Assembly (NCBI GenBank): GCA_964574215.1
Contig: CAZNLR010000005.1
Span: 62,001 to 126,000, forward strand
Source of the DNA: GCA-2725625 sp964574215
Lineage (GTDB): Bacteria; Pseudomonadota; Alphaproteobacteria; Rhodospirillales; UBA2165
Length of the DNA stretch: 64,000 nucleotides
Reading direction: 5' to 3'
This document shows, piece by piece, positions 16,619 through 25,960 of the stretch. The translations under genes were made by a program, and so were the position numbers. Every line of letters begins with the position of its first letter. The stretch's first letter is position 1. The notes under the pieces were generated by a model. That model did not search any database. It was not told the origin of the DNA and was given only the letters and a program-made list of their open reading frames with translations.

Positions 16619-17734
16619 ATGGATTTTGTTCCGGTAAATGAACCTTCACTGGATGGCAACGAGCTAAAGTACCTGACGGAATGCATTAATTCCGGCTGGA
16701 TTTCATCGGAAGGACCGTTCGTCGAAAAGTTTGAAATCGCCTTCGCCAAACGGATTGGTCGTAAGAAGGGGATTGCTGTTTCCAACGGTACGGTTGCATT
16801 GGAACTATCAGTAGCGGCCTTAGGTATCGGGCCTGGCGATGAAGTAATTCTCCCGTCCTTTACGATCATTTCATGTGCAGCGGCGATAATTCGCTGCGGC
16901 GCCAGACCGGTATTGGTCGATTGTGATCGGGAAACCTGGAATATGTCCGTCGATCATGTTGCAGATAAGATTACGGATAAAACAAAAGCCGTCATGGCCG
17001 TTCACATATTCGGATTGCCTGTGGACATGACCCCTCTTCTTGCTCTTTGTGAGAAACACAACCTCTTGTTGATTGAAGATTCCGCAGAATCCATCGGATT
17101 GGAATATGATGGTCGTCCCTGTGGCGGATTTGGTGATATCAGCGCCTTTAGTTTCTACGCCAACAAGCACGTTACGATGGGAGAGGGTGGTTTTGTTGCA
17201 GTCAATGACCAAGCGCTTGCTGAAATATGTCGTTCGCTTCGAAATCTGTGTTTTAAAGATCCCCGTTTCGTCCATGACCGATTGGGATGGAATATGCGCA
17301 TTACAAATATTCAGGCGGCAATCGGATTGGCCCAGCTTGAACGTCTCGATCAGATGATCGATAAAAAAAGGGTTATGGGAAAACGATATACGGAGCTTTT
17401 AGCCGGTATCCCAGGATTGCAATTGCCCCTGACCGAAACGGAATACGCAGATAATGTATATTGGGTGTACGGCATTGTTCTAGACGATTCCGTTCCCTTT
17501 AACGCCTCAGAGGCAATGCGTCGTTTAAAAGAACGTAATATTGGAACGCGGCCATTTTTCTGGCCCTTGCATGAACAACCCGTTTTTGAAGGTGAAGATT
17601 GGTTTGGCGGAGATTCATATCCAGTCTCCGAAAATATTGCTCGCCAAGGATTCTACCTGCCCAGCGGCGCTACAATTACCGACAAGCAAATCGATTATGT
17701 TGCTGAAAATTTAATTGAAATATTGAAAAATTAA
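16619..17734 (+). CDS. DegT/DnrJ/EryC1/StrS family PLP-dependent sugar aminotransferase
   Basis: The protein has 371 residues, the usual length for the family. The PLP Schiff-base lysine is Lys183 in SFYANKHVTMGEGG, and the cofactor-binding Asp154 is in LIEDSAES. The N-terminal VPVNEPSLDGNE and GWISSEGPFVEKFE are typical of NDP-4-keto or 3-keto sugar transaminases. It ends a four-gene operon (GT2, C-methyltransferase, cupin, aminotransferase). Only six bases separate its stop from that of the convergent radical SAM gene, and no terminator is visible between them. Confidence 0.9.
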   Translation: MDFVPVNEPSLDGNELKYLTECINSGWISSEGPFVEKFEIAFAKRIGRKKGIAVSNGTVALELSVAALGIGPGDEVILPSFTIISCAAAIIRCGARPVLVDCDRETWNMSVDHVADKITDKTKAVMAVHIFGLPVDMTPLLALCEKHNLLLIEDSAESIGLEYDGRPCGGFGDISAFSFYANKHVTMGEGGFVAVNDQALAEICRSLRNLCFKDPRFVHDRLGWNMRITNIQAAIGLAQLERLDQMIDKKRVMGKRYTELLAGIPGLQLPLTETEYADNVYWVYGIVLDDSVPFNASEAMRRLKERNIGTRPFFWPLHEQPVFEGEDWFGGDSYPVSENIARQGFYLPSGATITDKQIDYVAENLIEILKN

Positions 17735-17740
17735 GGCGGA

Positions 17741-19222
17741 TCAGGCCGCGCGCTTATTTGTTCCAATCAATTTCATGGCGCCGCTGGCTTTGGCAGTTAG
17801 TTCATATAGTGATTTGGTTTTAAGCAAACTTCTCCAAATATATTTTGGCCTGAAGTAAAATTTTCGGTATCCCCATTTTTGTAATTTTACAATTTCGGAG
17901 TGGGTCAGATATTCTTCCCAATGGTCCACCACAAAACCAGTCTTAGGATCAACCGACCATTTTTGCCAACGATCCTCCTCGACCAATCCTTTGGCGACCG
18001 CCTCATCATAAATCGCCGTATTCGGGTACAAAGTTAAAATTGAAATCTGCCCATAATCAGGATCTAGATTTATCAGAAAATCTATGTTGTTAATCACATC
18101 TTTGCGAGATTTTTCCGTCGGCAGACCGATCATATAGTCCGCTACCGTCAAAATTCCTAATTCCCGGCACCATTTAAACGCGTTGGCAACTTTGCGAGTA
18201 TTCGTACCCTTCTTTAATCCCTTTAGCCCTTCATCTGATCCCGTCTCCACGCCGAATGCTATCATGCGTAAGCCAACATCTTTAGCCTGTTTTAGGGATT
18301 CGTAGGTAACGGCGTTAACTCGGCCCCGAAAGTCCCAGGTGAATTTCAGCCCGCGACGTTCAATGGCATCACAAAATTCAATTATTTTTTGTTCATTGAT
18401 GTTAAACAGATCATCATAAAATCGAAACTCGGTGTATCCCAACGCAATACATTCTTCTACTTCGTCAAGAACGGCGTCTTCCGATCTCTGACGGTAGCTT
18501 TTGATCGGCACATCGCAGAATGTGCACTGATATGGACATCCACGAGAACTTAGAATTGTTGCCAAATCAGAAGTAACACCAAGAATGTTTTGGTACTTGA
18601 TATGACGAATGTATTTACGGTTAGGAATCGGAATTGAATCAATATCATCTACATAGGCAGAGGGAACTCTAACGCGGGCCAGAAATCTTTTATCGCGGTG
18701 CGGTTTATCCTTAAACAGTTCTATAGAATCAGCCGTGTATACACCCGTGATGTGATTATAGCATTCGCCTTTTGCGATGGCGTTTACCAGTTCTGTAAAC
18801 GCAATTTCTCCTTCACCAACTACAATCGAATCAAATTGCGGTAATTTAGCGGCTTCATACGGAAAGGCGATCGGGTGGTGGCCACCTAAGCAAATGTGCG
18901 CATCAGGAACGATATTGCGAATCGTCTCCGCAGTCTTACAGATATCGATCAGAGAAATGGTAAAACTTGTTATTCCGACAATATCCGGTGAAATGTCGGC
19001 AATGACATTCGGTAGTTTTTTATGAGATATCCGCTCACCGACGCAATCCAGAAAAAAAAACTCATGTCCGTCGGTATGTTTTTCACAATAACTCAAAACA
19101 TAGAGTGCTCCCAGCGGGGGAAAATCGCCGAAATCGTCACCTTCCAGGAATTCCTCACCATCATCATTGGGATTTTCGCTGACGGTGTTTTCCGCCGGAG
19201 GATTTAAAATTAGTATTTTCAT
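17741..19222 (-). CDS. B12-binding-domain radical SAM protein
   Basis: The 493-residue protein starts MKILILNPPA. The cobalamin-type domain covers about 1-160 (ICLGGHHPIAFP, VVGEGEIAFTELV). The radical SAM motif is SSRGCPYQCTFC, with Cys229, 233 and 236, followed by a full barrel (FGVETGSDEGLKGLKKGTN). It is the second protein of this type in the island and shares the layout of the first (2470-4113) but only motif-level similarity by eye. It is monocistronic and converges on the aminotransferase gene. Substrate unknown; glycan or lipid methylation is a reasonable guess. Confidence 0.85.
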   Translation of the reverse strand: MKILILNPPAENTVSENPNDDGEEFLEGDDFGDFPPLGALYVLSYCEKHTDGHEFFFLDCVGERISHKKLPNVIADISPDIVGITSFTISLIDICKTAETIRNIVPDAHICLGGHHPIAFPYEAAKLPQFDSIVVGEGEIAFTELVNAIAKGECYNHITGVYTADSIELFKDKPHRDKRFLARVRVPSAYVDDIDSIPIPNRKYIRHIKYQNILGVTSDLATILSSRGCPYQCTFCDVPIKSYRQRSEDAVLDEVEECIALGYTEFRFYDDLFNINEQKIIEFCDAIERRGLKFTWDFRGRVNAVTYESLKQAKDVGLRMIAFGVETGSDEGLKGLKKGTNTRKVANAFKWCRELGILTVADYMIGLPTEKSRKDVINNIDFLINLDPDYGQISILTLYPNTAIYDEAVAKGLVEEDRWQKWSVDPKTGFVVDHWEEYLTHSEIVKLQKWGYRKFYFRPKYIWRSLLKTKSLYELTAKASGAMKLIGTNKRAA

Positions 19223-19626
19223 AAGTCATTCGAATCTTGAGTATTAAAGGTTCAGTTTTTATAAAATTTTCGACACTACGGTATAGACTGAAACTAACGT
19301 CAAAACACTCCAAATTTCAATTTTCGGTAGGATCCGGCATTAGCCTAGTAATTTGGTAGGTTATTGGCAAGGAAATTTAGACTATTTATTGGAATAACTA
19401 TTAAATTAATATTAACCAATTGAAATAACAAAGATAATCTTAATCTGATCGGATCAATTGTGAATTGCGATTTGCCTTTTAAAACATTTCTATAGGGTTC
19501 TTTCATACCATGATTTCGATGTATTTTGCATTTCGCTGGATAGAGTGGTACAGCGTTTAAATCAGCAACAAATAGGTCTGAAATTTAAAATAATTGTGGT
19601 GAAAAGTACCGGTGGAATGGTGACCA
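19223..19626. other. AT-rich divergent intergenic region with CtrA-like box
   Basis: There are 404 bases between the divergent radical SAM and methyltransferase genes. No open frame or hairpin terminator was seen. TTAA-ATTAATA-TTAACC at 19401-19417 fits the alphaproteobacterial CtrA pattern (TTAA-N7-TTAAC), but the surroundings are AT-rich, so it may be chance. Confidence 0.4.
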
Positions 19627-20385
19627 ATGGAACGCGATGAATATATAAAAATCGCGGAGGTGGGCGAAGAAATGTGGTGGTTTCGAGCGCTGCACAGGAA
19701 CCTGCTGAATGCCCTAAAAAGATATAATTCAGATCAAAATGGAAACCTGCTGGACGATGGCTGTGGAGCGGGGGGATTTTTAAGACGATTCCAGGCGATT
19801 TTCGGTTCTATGTCTGCTTTTGGAATCGACATGGATTTTAAAACAGCGAAAGTAGCACGCGTCCGTGGCAGCGCCGAGGTTATTGTCGGATCGGTCAATA
19901 GTTTGCCATTTTGCGACAATTTGTTTTCGGCCTGTATCTCGGCGGATGTTTTATATCATAAGTCGGCAGTTCCAGGAGAACTCGTTTCCGAAGCTTATCG
20001 GTGCCTTAAACCTGGTGGCGTATTGGTGGTCAGCGTGCCCGCATATGACTGGTTATTTAGTGCCCATGATGAAAGGGTTGAAGGTATTCGCCGTTATACC
20101 CGAGCGTCCCTATCAAAAACGTTGGAAAACGAGGGGTTTCAAATAGAATATTCGACGTATTGGAATACATTTCTGTTTGGTTTAATGGTTCTCCGACGCA
20201 AATTTTTTGCATCAAAGGATGGTGAAAGTGATTTGAAAATGATGCCTCCCGTAATCGAGGCTGTTTTCAACGCGGTAATGATTTTTGAATGCGCCTTGTT
20301 GTCCTCAGCTATGAGCATGGGACTGGTTTTCCTACCCTTTGGCGGTTCCGTTCTCGTTGTTGCTAGGCGACCTGACGATAAGTAG
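19627..20385 (+). CDS. Class I SAM-dependent methyltransferase
   Basis: The 252-residue protein begins MERDEYIKIAEVGEEMWWFRALHRNLL, the opening of a common group of polysaccharide-linked methyltransferases. Motif I is LLDDGCGAGGFL (41-52), and the later motif is CLKPGGVLVVSVPAYDWL. The C-terminus has a hydrophobic stretch (residues about 218-248) that may touch the membrane. It is the third clear small methyltransferase of the island. It converges on the YfhO-like gene with about 90 bases between the stops. Confidence 0.8.
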   Translation: MERDEYIKIAEVGEEMWWFRALHRNLLNALKRYNSDQNGNLLDDGCGAGGFLRRFQAIFGSMSAFGIDMDFKTAKVARVRGSAEVIVGSVNSLPFCDNLFSACISADVLYHKSAVPGELVSEAYRCLKPGGVLVVSVPAYDWLFSAHDERVEGIRRYTRASLSKTLENEGFQIEYSTYWNTFLFGLMVLRRKFFASKDGESDLKMMPPVIEAVFNAVMIFECALLSSAMSMGLVFLPFGGSVLVVARRPDDK

Positions 20386-20473
20386 GCTAGTTTCGATCCG
20401 GTTGGAAAGTCTCAATTAGTGGAAATTTTTCGATTTGTTGCGTATTCACAATGCCTCAACCTAAACAGACGTT

Positions 20474-22594
20474 TCAAAACCGGAACAAATTGTAAGGCGG
20501 TTCATAGCGAAAACTGACTTTTTTGGCGTCAGCCGGTAGGCGTATTCCCCATAGGGCGACATAGGCAGGGAATATTTTGGCCTGGCGACCATCCACATAG
20601 GCTTTCCAGAAAGGGGAATAGGAATTTGCGCCCACCATTAATGTATCGCCGTTAAGCCGTACGCTGATATCGATCCGGTCGGCGCCGTAATGTTCTATAG
20701 TTAGGTTACCGTCGGTCGAAAATTTTGCCCTTTCATCCAGCCCACTGGGCAGGTCCGCGTGGTCGACGAACACCGTGCGGCGAAGTTTTATCGTATCGGT
20801 GGCGGCGATAGCTTTCAGCACTGCATCGCGGCCATCCAGGGGCACAACCTTTTTGGTCAGGAAAAACCGGGGCAAAGCCTCGGTGTTTTCATACACGTAG
20901 ATATGGCTGCGACCGTTGAAATTGTCGCTAAAATTGGCTCGAATTTTCCGGTGGCGATCAAGGGCGCTCCAGGGCTGATTGGGCTTCGGAAAATTGAGCT
21001 CGCGGAATTGTGGATCGGTCAACCTGTCTCGAGACAAAAAGTATCGAACATTGAGCAGGGAAAACATGTTGAGCCGGTATAGATCGCCAATGATGCGAAC
21101 CGGTTTCTTATCTGGATTCACATAAGTCAGCCCCAATTCCATATAACCATAGGTTTTCATATGGAAAGTCTCGCTCGGGAATTTTTCGGTCGATGGCAGC
21201 ACCGCTTCCAGCCAAAATTGGTTGTAGCGTTTTGAAAACATATCAAGTTTACCACCCGGGGTTTCCAGTCCGTAGGCATGGGGCGTTACATCGTACATCT
21301 GGAAAGAAGCGACACGCGCTTTCTCCTTACGATCGTTGATTCTTTTGGCTAGTTTTTCGATTACCGGACTTCTGTAATTTAAGGTATAGCCGCCATGGGA
21401 GATCCATTCGAAGCCTGAACTCGCGGCCTTCTCGACTATGCCAAGAAGAAGAATTACGCCAAACATCGCCGCCGCATATTTTAACCCTTTAGCGCGATTA
21501 GAACTCGCCAATACGGCGTCGACGACATAACCTGCGCCCATGAAACTTAGAATCGGTAAAAATACCATTACCTTGTTAAAGGTAAACCCGCGGATTAAAG
21601 GAATAGCGTCAAATAGAAGAGATTTAAAAATCGGTATTAGAACAACCAGGACGGAACAGGAAACAAATAACTGAATCAGGCGAATTAAGGTTGGTGGCCG
21701 TACCCGAATAAGGAATGCTCCGATAATGAATGTATAGGTCGCGAAGGTTGAATATTGCACGCGCATGACCGGCGGTTTTGGTACCAGACTCGACGGATCG
21801 ACCAATGACAAAACACGCCCTACTCCGTCAAAAAAAGCTTCCGCTATGGTTAGGTTCTGATGAACCCAGTCGGCTCTTGGCGATAGCCCGGCATTTAGCG
21901 CCATGGCGAATACGTCCTGCCCACGCAGAACATAAACGCCGACGAAAAACAAAACTATTATCGCCCATTCTTTCCAATAAAAGCGCCGTTCAAAAACCAA
22001 AAACCAGACACCGAAAAAAATTGCTGGAAATAGAATAAGTAAAGTCATACTGGCGGTAAGTGAATAAATGGCCATCGCCACGCCCGCCCATATCCAGTTT
22101 CGTCTTTGTGACCTATCATCAAGGAGATTGGATAGAGCGAGTATGGCCAGCGGTGCAAGAGCCAAGGGATAGGCAACCAATTTAGTGAGAGAAATTGCGC
22201 TTGCGAATAATAAGGTGGCGAAAAATGCGCCAGGAATTTCAAGTCGCAGGCATTTACGGCACAGCATGAAAATGCCGACAGCGGCGCCGGCGGTCATGGC
22301 CATATGCGCAATTGCGTAGGCCAGCCAGCCGGGAAAAATATTGAAAAGCACGGCCAACATCGGGGGCGAATAACCCAGTGCCAATCTATCCGTACCGGCG
22401 GCTGCGAACGGCGCCCAAAGTGGAAACAGCGTGTCCAAGTGCGGCTGGGACAGCAGACCGGAAAGATGCGAATCCCCCTCATCGCCAAATAAGACCAAAG
22501 AATAAGGTCCGAGCACGAAATACTGAACAGAAAGCCACAAGATTAGCCCCACCATCAGAGTTCGCTGGGATCGAATTAACCGAGTGATATTCAT
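20474..22594 (-). CDS. YfhO-like multi-spanning membrane protein
   Basis: This is a large integral membrane protein, 706 residues from the ATG at 22594 (MNITRLIRSQ); an ATG at 22672 would add 26 residues with a weaker ribosome site. The first 440 residues hold about ten to twelve membrane helices with GT-C-like loops (DEGDSHLSG near 35-45 after the first helix). The last 250 form a soluble periplasmic domain ending VSFRYEPPYNLFRF, characteristic of YfhO-type proteins thought to transfer sugars from polyprenyl-phosphate donors. It lies between the methyltransferase and the polymerase-like gene. A glycosyl-transfer role is inferred from the family. Confidence 0.7.
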   Translation of the reverse strand: MNITRLIRSQRTLMVGLILWLSVQYFVLGPYSLVLFGDEGDSHLSGLLSQPHLDTLFPLWAPFAAAGTDRLALGYSPPMLAVLFNIFPGWLAYAIAHMAMTAGAAVGIFMLCRKCLRLEIPGAFFATLLFASAISLTKLVAYPLALAPLAILALSNLLDDRSQRRNWIWAGVAMAIYSLTASMTLLILFPAIFFGVWFLVFERRFYWKEWAIIVLFFVGVYVLRGQDVFAMALNAGLSPRADWVHQNLTIAEAFFDGVGRVLSLVDPSSLVPKPPVMRVQYSTFATYTFIIGAFLIRVRPPTLIRLIQLFVSCSVLVVLIPIFKSLLFDAIPLIRGFTFNKVMVFLPILSFMGAGYVVDAVLASSNRAKGLKYAAAMFGVILLLGIVEKAASSGFEWISHGGYTLNYRSPVIEKLAKRINDRKEKARVASFQMYDVTPHAYGLETPGGKLDMFSKRYNQFWLEAVLPSTEKFPSETFHMKTYGYMELGLTYVNPDKKPVRIIGDLYRLNMFSLLNVRYFLSRDRLTDPQFRELNFPKPNQPWSALDRHRKIRANFSDNFNGRSHIYVYENTEALPRFFLTKKVVPLDGRDAVLKAIAATDTIKLRRTVFVDHADLPSGLDERAKFSTDGNLTIEHYGADRIDISVRLNGDTLMVGANSYSPFWKAYVDGRQAKIFPAYVALWGIRLPADAKKVSFRYEPPYNLFRF

Positions 22595-22972
22595 ATTTTT
22601 CTTTGTCCTGTCAGGACGATTAAATATAGGTGCCCGCTTCATAATTGCCGCGTAATATAAGCGCAAGTACAATATATAATGGATGAAGCTTTAAACCCAA
22701 TAATGGTGCAGGTTTGAACAAGTGCAGGAGGGGCTGGCGAATAATGCCAAACATCTGACCTAATGCCGGCCCGCCGTTGACATTTAATTTTGCCTCGTAT
22801 CTATTTTTGACCAAATTCTAAGTTTAGTGTTGTATCGCTATAATGATTTGCATTCATTCTTCTTCACACCGAATCATGTCTCGACAGATTAAACGAGTTT
22901 CCGGTGCCTTTCGCATAAATGTCATAATGGAATAAAATTTTTGAGTTCTGGTGAATAGAGAAAAAAATAAAC

Positions 22973-24427
22973 ATGAGTTCCCAAATGTATCTCTCAATTA
23001 GGCAAAACAAATCAGCGGTTTCTGTCGTCGCAATTATGGTTGTTGTCAGCATTATGCTTTATATGGTGAGCGTTACATCAAAAACGAATGCATTACTCGG
23101 ACTTGGCATAATCTGGGTTTCATTGCTTCCTGGGGTGATTTACATTTTACGAAAATCACCATTACCTGTTCCATTTTTTCCAGCATCCGGCGTATATTAC
23201 GCTTTTTTTTTCGGCCTTCCCGTATTCACAATCCCTCTCGCTTGGCCAGATGCATCGTCAATCGTTTTGTACACATTGGTCCCCATTGTTGAAGTCCGAT
23301 CCGAAGTTTTGATACTTATATTATTGGGCATAGTGATAATGGGCGTGTCTTACTTTATCTTCCGCAATTACGCCTTTAAAAAAATTTCAAGATTAAATCT
23401 TTTTCAGTCGGCTGATACAGAGTATTTGAACCTACTCTTTTGGGCGCTGCTGGGGGCGCATTTTTCCTATGAGTTTTTACCTGCTGTAAAGGGAATTGCC
23501 TCCATAGGGCAGCTTCTTAAACCGGCAGGATATCTTGCTTTTGGCGGGCTTTATTTGTTATGGCGCCGAAAAAAAATGAATTCGGTGGAAATTTTAGTAC
23601 TCTTCTCTATATGTCTTCCTTTAGAAATTTTTGCGCGTTTTAAGAATTTATTTCTCACGGACATTATTCTATTCGGTGTATTTTTCATTTTCGTTTTTTG
23701 GCGTGAACGGCAATACAAGCTTTTGTTCACGGGTGTTGTATTTTCCGCCTTGATACTCGCATCCTATGGAACCACTACGTCAATGCGATCATCATCAAAA
23801 TCATCGATTGAAAAGATGAAAATTGCCGGGGACGTAATTTATCATCAGCTTATCTTAGGTAAAAAGGGATGGCAGCATGATGAAAAACGTCGATATGGTT
23901 TTGGGGGGCGATTTAGTTCTTTAGTGGCGCGAACGAGTCAGACCTGGATTTTCCATGCTGTCGATGATCGAAGTCCAATACCCGTCCCCTATTGGAATGG
24001 TGAAACTTATCGACCAATGTTAACATCATTCATTCCCCGAATTTTTTATCCTGGAAAACAGCTCGAAAAAACGGGGGGTGAATTTGGAAAGCGCTACGGA
24101 TTTCTCCCTCATTATTCAGTATCTTCCATCAATCTTCCATGGTTGACGGAAATGCTGGCAAATTTTGGTCGATGGGGTGTGATTTGGGGAATGGTAATAA
24201 TTGGAATGTTTTTGGCTTTCCTAGATCGTGTTTTCAATTCGCCAGACGCCAATGATCTTGAGTTTGTTTTTGGGCTGACCCTGATATTTCCTTTAGTTTA
24301 TCCTGAATCTAATTTTTCGGTGATGACAGGTTCCATGCTTCCGCTATTTGTTTCCTTATATATTTATTTTGTGGGCGGCACGTGGATATTGAATAATCTT
24401 CCCATTTTCAATCGGACCAAATCTTAG
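22973..24427 (+). CDS. O-antigen/EPS polymerase-like (Wzy-type) membrane protein
   Basis: The 484-residue protein has about ten predicted membrane helices and a large hydrophilic loop at roughly 265-385 (GRFSSLVARTSQTWIFHAVDD). The loop is followed by the LPWLTEMLANFGRWGVIWGM segment, typical of Wzy/EpsG-like polysaccharide polymerases. Wzy proteins are poorly conserved, so the call rests on topology and the loop, plus location between a YfhO-like gene and a nucleotide-sugar dehydrogenase. It is strongly A+T-rich, like other island genes. No flippase (Wzx) was found in the window. Confidence 0.65.
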   Translation: MSSQMYLSIRQNKSAVSVVAIMVVVSIMLYMVSVTSKTNALLGLGIIWVSLLPGVIYILRKSPLPVPFFPASGVYYAFFFGLPVFTIPLAWPDASSIVLYTLVPIVEVRSEVLILILLGIVIMGVSYFIFRNYAFKKISRLNLFQSADTEYLNLLFWALLGAHFSYEFLPAVKGIASIGQLLKPAGYLAFGGLYLLWRRKKMNSVEILVLFSICLPLEIFARFKNLFLTDIILFGVFFIFVFWRERQYKLLFTGVVFSALILASYGTTTSMRSSSKSSIEKMKIAGDVIYHQLILGKKGWQHDEKRRYGFGGRFSSLVARTSQTWIFHAVDDRSPIPVPYWNGETYRPMLTSFIPRIFYPGKQLEKTGGEFGKRYGFLPHYSVSSINLPWLTEMLANFGRWGVIWGMVIIGMFLAFLDRVFNSPDANDLEFVFGLTLIFPLVYPESNFSVMTGSMLPLFVSLYIYFVGGTWILNNLPIFNRTKS

Positions 24428-24513
24428 ATTTTGATGATATCTCAAGTTGTTCGTAATTATGTGGGTTCGCGTTTACCAATCATTGACCGGTGGTTGACAC
24501 CCCGCAACACTTT

Positions 24514-25848
24514 TTACGATTTTATTACTTTTTCCTGGTTACCAAAATTGATTCCGATGGCGTTGCGGGTATCGGCAATGAGTCGGCTATTATCAACCAG
24601 TACTTTATAGTCAATATCGTCATGATCGGTGCAGATGAGGGATGCATCATAGGAAGATATCTGTTCAGCCGACCAGGCCACCGATTTACGACCCGCAATT
24701 GCTGCATGTTCCCGGGTCTTAGGTATTTCAGGCACATAAGGATCGAAAAAATCGACGTTTGCGCCCTTCGCTTCTAGCCGCTCAATCAACGCCAAAGCCG
24801 GACTTTCTCGTATGTCGTTGATGTTTTTCTTATAGGCCAGACCAATCAGCAACAAAGAAGTGTCATTCAGTTCTTTACCGAACCGCTCTCTCAATGCCTC
24901 TTCCAGCCGCGCCACGACGTACGCCGGCATGGCGGTATTGATCTCACCGGCCAGTTCGATAAATCTCGTGTCCTGGCCAAATTGCTTGGCGCGCCAGGTC
25001 AGGTAGAAAGGATCGATGGGAATGCAGTGGCCACCGAGGCCTGGGCCGGGATAAAAGGGCATATAGCCGAAGGGTTTGGTTTTCGCCGCCTCGATGACTT
25101 CCCAGACATCGATCCCCATTTTGTCGTAGATGACTTTCAATTCGTTGACCAAAGCAATGTTGACCGAGCGAAAAATATTCTCCGTCAGTTTGACCGCTTC
25201 GGCGACGTCCATTGAACTGACGGGCACTGTTTCGACGACGATCTGATCGTAAAGCGCCACCGCCAGTTTCAGTGCGTCATCCCCGTCGCCGCCAACCACT
25301 TTGGGAATGGATGAGGTGCCGAAATTCGGATTGCCCGGATCTTCCCGTTCCGGCGAATAGGCCAGGTAAAATTCTTCACCCGATTTCATACCGCCTTTTT
25401 CAAGTACCGGTTTCAATACTTCATCGCAGGTGCCGGGATACGTGGTCGATTCCAAGACAATCAGTTGACCGTTCCGAACGTGGGGTTGAATGGATTCGGC
25501 GGTTGAGACGACAAAACTCAAATCCGGTTCCCGGTTGCCTGTCAGCGGCGTCGGCACACAGATGAGTATTGCGTCCATGAATTCAGACTGCGAAAAATCC
25601 ACAGTGGCGGAAAAACGGCCGGTATCCAAATGTTTTTGAATCTGCTCGGCATCGATATGGCTGATATAGGACCGGCCGGCCGTTAGCATTTCTATTTTCT
25701 TGGCATCCGTATCAAATCCGGTAACACTAAAAGAATTTTCGGCCAGCGTCAGTGCCAGCGGTAATCCCACATAACCGAGCCCGATCACCCCCACCTTGGC
25801 GGATGTGTTTTTGAATTTACTAATTAACTGATCAATGTTTTCTGTCAT
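24514..25848 (-). CDS. UDP-N-acetyl-hexosamine 6-dehydrogenase (WbpA/WecC-type nucleotide-sugar dehydrogenase)
   Basis: The 444-residue protein has the NAD-binding motif GVIGLGYVGLPLA (20-32), Lys220 in AEAVKLTEN and the catalytic Cys275 in GPGLGGHCIPIDP. The motif order fits enzymes that oxidise C6 of a UDP-HexNAc in two NAD-dependent steps to give an uronic acid. The PGP-x-GGHCIPIDPxYL pattern points to UDP-GlcNAc or UDP-ManNAc rather than UDP-glucose, but exact substrate assignment needs a tree. It marks the right part of the polysaccharide island and would supply an acidic sugar. Confidence 0.85.
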   Translation of the reverse strand: MTENIDQLISKFKNTSAKVGVIGLGYVGLPLALTLAENSFSVTGFDTDAKKIEMLTAGRSYISHIDAEQIQKHLDTGRFSATVDFSQSEFMDAILICVPTPLTGNREPDLSFVVSTAESIQPHVRNGQLIVLESTTYPGTCDEVLKPVLEKGGMKSGEEFYLAYSPEREDPGNPNFGTSSIPKVVGGDGDDALKLAVALYDQIVVETVPVSSMDVAEAVKLTENIFRSVNIALVNELKVIYDKMGIDVWEVIEAAKTKPFGYMPFYPGPGLGGHCIPIDPFYLTWRAKQFGQDTRFIELAGEINTAMPAYVVARLEEALRERFGKELNDTSLLLIGLAYKKNINDIRESPALALIERLEAKGANVDFFDPYVPEIPKTREHAAIAGRKSVAWSAEQISSYDASLICTDHDDIDYKVLVDNSRLIADTRNAIGINFGNQEKVIKS

Positions 25849-25960
25849 GCCCGGTTTGCTTTAGACCCAAAGACAGGTTTGGTTTCGCGCAAACTAACCA
25901 ATTGGGGAAAATATGCAAACAACTTGGAGCTATTTCGATGATAGATCGGCGGTAAGATGT

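Noticed and set aside
22620..22814. 64-codon minus-strand frame before the YfhO-like gene
   Set aside because: It overlaps the 5' end of the longer YfhO frame and has no ribosome site or family.
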